Source of the DNA: Pectobacterium wasabiae CFBP 3304 | GTDB lineage: Bacteria > Pseudomonadota > Gammaproteobacteria > Enterobacterales > Enterobacteriaceae | Assembly: GCF_001742185.1 (NCBI RefSeq) | Contig: NZ_CP015750.1 | Span: forward strand, 434,001-498,000 | Length of the DNA: 64,000 nt | Direction: 5' to 3' | In this document: positions 60,073 through 64,000 of the stretch, one piece after another | How the letters are laid out: each line of letters opens with the position of its first letter | How positions within the stretch are numbered: the stretch's first letter is position 1 | Notes under the pieces: model-generated | The model's input: the letters and a program-made list of their open reading frames with translations, nothing else | Told to the model about the DNA's origin: nothing | The model's database searches: none | Made by a program: the position numbers and the translations under genes

Positions 60073-61872
60073 TTATTTACTGTCTTTGCCGACGTGCAGA
60101 ATTGCCAGAAACGCTTCTTGCGGCAGCTCGACGTTACCGACCTGCTTCATACGTTTCTTACCGTCTTTTTGTTTCTGCAACAATTTCTTCTTACGGCTGA
60201 CGTCGCCACCATAACATTTGGCCAGTACGTTTTTACGCAATTGCTTAACCGTCGAGCGCGCAATAATGTGGTTACCAATCGCGGCCTGAATCGCAATATC
60301 AAACTGCTGACGCGGAATGAGTTCTTTCATCTTTTCGACGAACTCACGGCCTCGGTATTGTGAATTATCACGGTGAGTAATCAGGGCCAATGCATCGACA
60401 CGTTCATTGTTGATTAAGACATCAACACGCACCATATCTGATGTCTGGAAACGTTTGAAGCCGTAATCCAACGATGCATAACCACGCGAGGTTGATTTCA
60501 GGCGATCAAAGAAATCGAGCACCACTTCGGCCATCGGGATTTCATAGGTCAACGCAACCTGATTGCCGTGATACACCATGTTCGTCTGCACACCGCGCTT
60601 CTCAATACAAAGCGTAATCACATTGCCCAAATATTCCTGTGGCATCAGCATGTGGCACTCGGCAATCGGCTCGCGCAGTTCCTGAATATTGTTCAACGGC
60701 GGCAGTTTAGACGGGCTATCGACATAAATGGTTTCTTTCGCCGTCGTTTCTACTTCATATACTACCGTCGGTGCCGTGGTAATCAGTTCCAGATCGTACT
60801 CACGCTCCAGACGTTCCTGAATGATCTCCATATGCAGCAGACCCAGGAAGCCACAGCGGAAACCAAAACCAAGCGCGGTAGAACTTTCCGGCTCATAGAA
60901 CAACGAGGCATCATTGAGGCTCAGCTTACCTAATGCATCACGGAATGCTTCATAGTCATCGGAACTGATCGGGAACAGACCGGCATAGACCTGCGGTTTG
61001 ACTTTCTTGAAGCCCGGTAATGCTTTTTCAGCCGGCTGACGCGCTAGCGTCAGGGTATCCCCGACAGGCGCACCCAAAATATCCTTGATGGCACACACCA
61101 GCCAGCCTACTTCGCCGCAGTTCAATACATCGCGGTCGATCTGCTTCGGTGTAAAAATGCCGAGACGGTCAGCGTTATACACCTGACCCGTACTCATTAC
61201 CTTAATTTTGTCGCCTTTACGCATCGTGCCGTTTTTGATACGTACCAGCGACACAACGCCAAGGTAGTTATCAAACCAGGAGTCGATAATCAACGCCTGC
61301 AACGGGGCATCAGAACTGCCTTCCGGCGGCGGAATATCACGCACCAGACGATCCAGAACATCCGGCACGCCAACCCCTGTTTTTGCCGAGCAGCGCACGG
61401 CATCAGTGGCATCGATGCCAACAATGTCTTCAATTTCTTGAGCAACGCGATCAGGATCAGCGGCAGGCAGGTCGATCTTATTCAGAACCGGCACCACTTC
61501 CAGATTCATATCCAACGCGGTGTAGCAGTTAGCCAGCGTTTGGGCTTCAACACCCTGCCCGGCATCAACAACAAGCAGCGCGCCTTCACAAGCAGCGAGC
61601 GAACGAGAAACCTCATAAGAGAAGTCAACGTGCCCAGGCGTATCAATGAAGTTTAACTGGTAGGTTTGACCGTCCTGCGCTTTATAATCCAGCGTTACGC
61701 TTTGCGCTTTAATCGTTATTCCGCGTTCACGTTCCAGATCCATGGAATCCAGAACCTGCGCAGCCATTTCACGCTCGGTTAAACCGCCGCAAATCTGGAT
61801 GATACGGTCAGATAACGTCGATTTACCGTGGTCGATATGGGCAATAATGGAGAAATTTCGTATATGCTTCAT
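60073..61872 (-). CDS. lepA: Elongation factor 4 (LepA)
   Basis: LepA is a translational GTPase that binds ribosomes and affects initiation and back-translocation. I start it at ATG 61872 ([19 protein letters not shown]), which gives 599 residues as in E. coli. The frame runs on to 61971 but that would add 33 unrelated residues. Landmarks are AHIDHGKST (G1), DTPGHVDF (G3), NKIDLP (G4), and the LepA-specific C-terminus ending [20 protein letters not shown] (here [18 protein letters not shown]). The ribosome site is weak: AAGG lies far upstream. Confidence 0.98.
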   Translation of the reverse strand: MKHIRNFSIIAHIDHGKSTLSDRIIQICGGLTEREMAAQVLDSMDLERERGITIKAQSVTLDYKAQDGQTYQLNFIDTPGHVDFSYEVSRSLAACEGALLVVDAGQGVEAQTLANCYTALDMNLEVVPVLNKIDLPAADPDRVAQEIEDIVGIDATDAVRCSAKTGVGVPDVLDRLVRDIPPPEGSSDAPLQALIIDSWFDNYLGVVSLVRIKNGTMRKGDKIKVMSTGQVYNADRLGIFTPKQIDRDVLNCGEVGWLVCAIKDILGAPVGDTLTLARQPAEKALPGFKKVKPQVYAGLFPISSDDYEAFRDALGKLSLNDASLFYEPESSTALGFGFRCGFLGLLHMEIIQERLEREYDLELITTAPTVVYEVETTAKETIYVDSPSKLPPLNNIQELREPIAECHMLMPQEYLGNVITLCIEKRGVQTNMVYHGNQVALTYEIPMAEVVLDFFDRLKSTSRGYASLDYGFKRFQTSDMVRVDVLINNERVDALALITHRDNSQYRGREFVEKMKELIPRQQFDIAIQAAIGNHIIARSTVKQLRKNVLAKCYGGDVSRKKKLLQKQKDGKKRMKQVGNVELPQEAFLAILHVGKDSK

Positions 61873-62168
61873 TATAAAAATTTTTCTACCTTGATATTCC
61901 TGAAATTCTTGCCGATGGGCATGCGCATAGGTGAAAACAGCAGCGATGTTATTCCACCTGAATCGCAGCATTCTACATGCGGGAAGCGTGAAAACCTAGT
62001 CATGTCCGGCGCATTCCCCTTGATTATGACGGTTTTGTTTGGAATAGCAGAACAACGAGAGGAAAGCAGGAAGTAAAGTGTCATTACGTGGCAAATATCG
62101 TGTCGAACGATAACAAAATAGTGCACGCGGCTTCAGCACCGCACGCCGTTTATGCTCAGGCGCACAGG
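61873..62168. other. rseC-lepA spacer
   Basis: A spacer of 296 bases between rseC and lepA, which should hold the lepA promoter on the minus strand. I see no clear operator, repeat or small gene in it. Confidence 0.4.
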
Positions 62169-62621
62169 TCAATTTTGTAACAGCGTTCCAGGTAGCGCGA
62201 TTTGCAGGATAACAGGCTCATAACGCTTATTTTTACCTAATCGCTTTGCCCAGCGTTTAACGCCGATAAACGCCAAACAGCCCCCCAACAATGCGCCGAT
62301 AACCGCAGCCAGATCGGTGCTGAATAACGTTTGGAATATCACAGCCCCGAACAGCAATCCAACCAACGGAACAAAGTAAACCAGAGCGGCAGAAAGCAGC
62401 AACCGCCCCTCGGAAATACCCAATTCCACTTTTTGTCCGACATCCAAAGGACGATCGTAAGGGACATACAGCGTATTTTCGGCGGAAAGCCCAAGCTGAC
62501 TTAATAGGCCAGTTCCACACGACGAGCGAGATTTACAACTACCACACCCCGCGCTTGGCTCACACCGCAGTTCTGCGATTCCATCCTGCCATGACACAAC
62601 CGTTGCCCACTCTTTGATCAT
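62169..62621 (-). CDS. rseC: SoxR-reducing system protein RseC
   Basis: RseC is an inner membrane protein that, with the Rsx complex, reduces SoxR, and it also has a mild effect on sigmaE. The 150 residues have an N-terminal Cys cluster (CEPSAGCGSCKSRSSCGTG) that may hold an iron-sulfur centre. Two membrane segments follow (about 75-95 and 100-120, LLLSAALVYFVPLVGLLFGA, and AAVIGALLGGCLAFIGV). It overlaps rseB by 4 bases, the last gene of the rpoE-rseABC operon. Confidence 0.96.
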   Translation of the reverse strand: MIKEWATVVSWQDGIAELRCEPSAGCGSCKSRSSCGTGLLSQLGLSAENTLYVPYDRPLDVGQKVELGISEGRLLLSAALVYFVPLVGLLFGAVIFQTLFSTDLAAVIGALLGGCLAFIGVKRWAKRLGKNKRYEPVILQIALPGTLLQN

Positions 62622-63580
62622 GGTTGCACCTTCAGAACAATACTTTCAGCCACGCGCTTAGCCGTAGAGGGCGGAATATCACCGACAACGGTAATCTCGT
62701 GATTGCCCCGCATGACAGTGTAAATAGAGCGTCGACCGGTGAGCAGTGACTGCTCCTCACTCATGTCAGAAGACGGGTTAATATTAATCGAAAAACTAAA
62801 CAGACCATCGCTGTACAGGCGTGTTTCCATCGGAAGAGATGATCCGGGCAAGATTTTTTTGCTATGCGAAAGCGCTTTCATTCCTGTAGGCAACCATTCT
62901 GGCTCCCAAGAAAAATCGCCTTTTTCTGCGGCAGGCGCGGGTAGAACAGAAGGCAATGTGATCCCTTCTAGCGGACGCATTACGCTCACCACATCATCAT
63001 CAACAATTAGCGATGTTGTTAAGAATTGTTCCAACCGCTTGTCACCATTACGATCCTGTAAATCGATACGCAATGGAAGTTTAGATTCTGCATCAATCCA
63101 CACGGTATAACTGTAGCGTGTGCCATCGCGTGAAATAACGCGAACGCCCAGTGCCAGACGATCGGCAATACGCACCCGCCCATCTGCGGGAACAAAATCA
63201 TAATAGGGCGATAACTTCTGGAAATCGGCAAAGACGAGGGAAGGGAGAGAGTCGACGATATGATCGCTGGCGAGTGTAAATGGCTCAAAACCGGGATCGA
63301 AGTAGCTGACCTCATTGCCACGCTGCACAATTTCGCGCCGCGGGCCATCCATAAATAGCAGTTGCGCCAAGGAATGATTGTTGACCACGGCATGACGATA
63401 CCGTACCGACTCGAATCCTTGCGGGGTGATGTTGATAAATGAAATTTCGTAATTCAGAGAACGAACTGCGCCATTCATCTGCTGCAGCAGCGCGCCCGGC
63501 TCAACATTTTGAGCCGGAGCGAACGTAGAATAAAACAGGCTGCCAATCAGAAAACAGGCGGCGGACCAGGCATGCTTCAT
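62618..63580 (-). CDS. rseB: Sigma-E regulatory protein RseB
   Basis: RseB is a periplasmic protein that binds RseA and shields it from DegS; displaced by mislocalised LPS, it allows sigmaE release. The 320 residues have a signal peptide (ending near FAPAQ). A lipoprotein-carrier-like N domain follows (GALLQQMNGAVRSLNYEISF, landmark LQQMNGAVRSLNYE), then a C domain (LPTGMKAL, RLYSDGLFSFSI). Stop and start overlap with rseC (4 bases) and rseA. Confidence 0.97.
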   Translation of the reverse strand: MKHAWSAACFLIGSLFYSTFAPAQNVEPGALLQQMNGAVRSLNYEISFINITPQGFESVRYRHAVVNNHSLAQLLFMDGPRREIVQRGNEVSYFDPGFEPFTLASDHIVDSLPSLVFADFQKLSPYYDFVPADGRVRIADRLALGVRVISRDGTRYSYTVWIDAESKLPLRIDLQDRNGDKRLEQFLTTSLIVDDDVVSVMRPLEGITLPSVLPAPAAEKGDFSWEPEWLPTGMKALSHSKKILPGSSLPMETRLYSDGLFSFSININPSSDMSEEQSLLTGRRSIYTVMRGNHEITVVGDIPPSTAKRVAESIVLKVQP

Positions 63581-64000
63581 TACCGAGGCTGTGTTCCTAA
63601 TGATTGAGTACCGGGAACCTGAATGGCCGCTTGCTGATCGTCCTGTGGCAGAGCATGCTCTGCATGCAACCGACGCTGTAATTCGTAGTCCTGCAAAATA
63701 GCGTTAAGGCGGTTACGCTGCATATCAGATTTCTGTTGCCCGCTGTGAGGAGCAATATTCTCTGACGGCACGCCCAGACTCACAGGGGAAGCCGTACCCA
63801 TAGCGGGTAAGGTACTGAATACGCCGGATTCCACAACATGTTCGGGCGCATTACCTTGCTGATAATTTTGTACACCGACAATCACGGCTAAAGAGACGCA
63901 GGCAGCAACACCGACTTGCGTCAGTTGGCTGCCCCACGGGCGGATTTTGTGCCAGAACGGCATCTTCATCCACTCGACAGGTTGTGGCTGAGATTCAGGC
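63580..64000 (-). CDS. rseA: Anti-sigma-E factor RseA, C-terminal part (runs off the window)
   Basis: RseA is the transmembrane anti-sigma factor that holds sigmaE until cleaved by DegS and RseP. Only the C-terminal 140 or so residues are in the window. The frame stays open to the last base, reading PESQPQPVEWMKMPFWHKIRP, so the ATG at 63969 is internal. The transmembrane segment (TQVGVAACVSLAVIVGVQNY) and the periplasmic part with TASPVSLGVPSE are present. The C-terminus does not end in an exposed DegS-type YxF motif, which lies elsewhere in this pathway. Confidence 0.96.
   Translation of the reverse strand, partial: PESQPQPVEWMKMPFWHKIRPWGSQLTQVGVAACVSLAVIVGVQNYQQGNAPEHVVESGVFSTLPAMGTASPVSLGVPSENIAPHSGQQKSDMQRNRLNAILQDYELQRRLHAEHALPQDDQQAAIQVPGTQSLGTQPR

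Noticed and set aside
63580..63969. A 129-residue separate protein
   Set aside because: The frame stays open to the window edge and matches the C-terminal part of RseA; the apparent start is internal.

Overview
The window is chromosomal DNA of a soft-rot enterobacterium, most likely Pectobacterium. The core gene order suhB, glyA-hmp, glnB-glrR-qseG-glrK-purL-mltF-tadA-pgpC, then yfhL-acpS-pdxJ-recO-era-rnc-lepB-lepA-rseC-rseB-rseA is the Enterobacterales backbone. It is interrupted by plant-pathogen cargo: pectin acetylesterase and pectin methylesterase under a KdgR-like operator, and a giant type I secreted adhesin.

Layout. 1-14150: suhB; a Fur-box iron-type ABC transporter (binding protein, permease, ATPase); a small unknown gene; a chemoreceptor; a second Fur-box binding protein; a zevAB-like metal pair with a Zur-like box; an hcaT-type transporter; glyA and hmp, divergent across PurR-like and NsrR-like boxes. 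14250-17510: paeY-pemA. 17600-28050: glnB, the glrR-qseG-glrK operon, the sRNA gene glmY with a sigma54 promoter and three GlrR sites, purL and mltF. 28070-30750: two ERIC-ended repeat elements around tadA, then pgpC and murQ. As read here, tadA and murQ each carry a one-base frameshift in a run of six G.

30897-54529 is the main accessory region, a Lap-type surface adhesion locus. It holds lapG (periplasmic protease), lapD (c-di-GMP receptor), a small unknown gene, and an adhesin of about 3,980 residues with twenty near-identical 144-residue repeats. Divergent from the adhesin are the type I secretion genes (outer membrane channel, ABC exporter, adaptor), followed by a diguanylate cyclase with an SGDEF motif and an EAL protein. 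Together they predict a surface anchor exported by LapEBC, held by an N-terminal retention module, cut by LapG when c-di-GMP is low and protected by LapD when it is high, with the last two genes as likely local makers and breakers of the signal. From memory, a related multi-repeat adhesin with a non-canonical diguanylate cyclase has been reported in Pectobacterium atrosepticum, so the system is not wholly new.

A second theme is repeats. Several intergenic regions contain copies of a compact four-hairpin unit, alone in tandem (11073-11228) or inside ERIC-ended elements. Stem sequences change between copies while pairing is kept. 54530-64000 returns to the conserved backbone, and rseA runs off the right edge.
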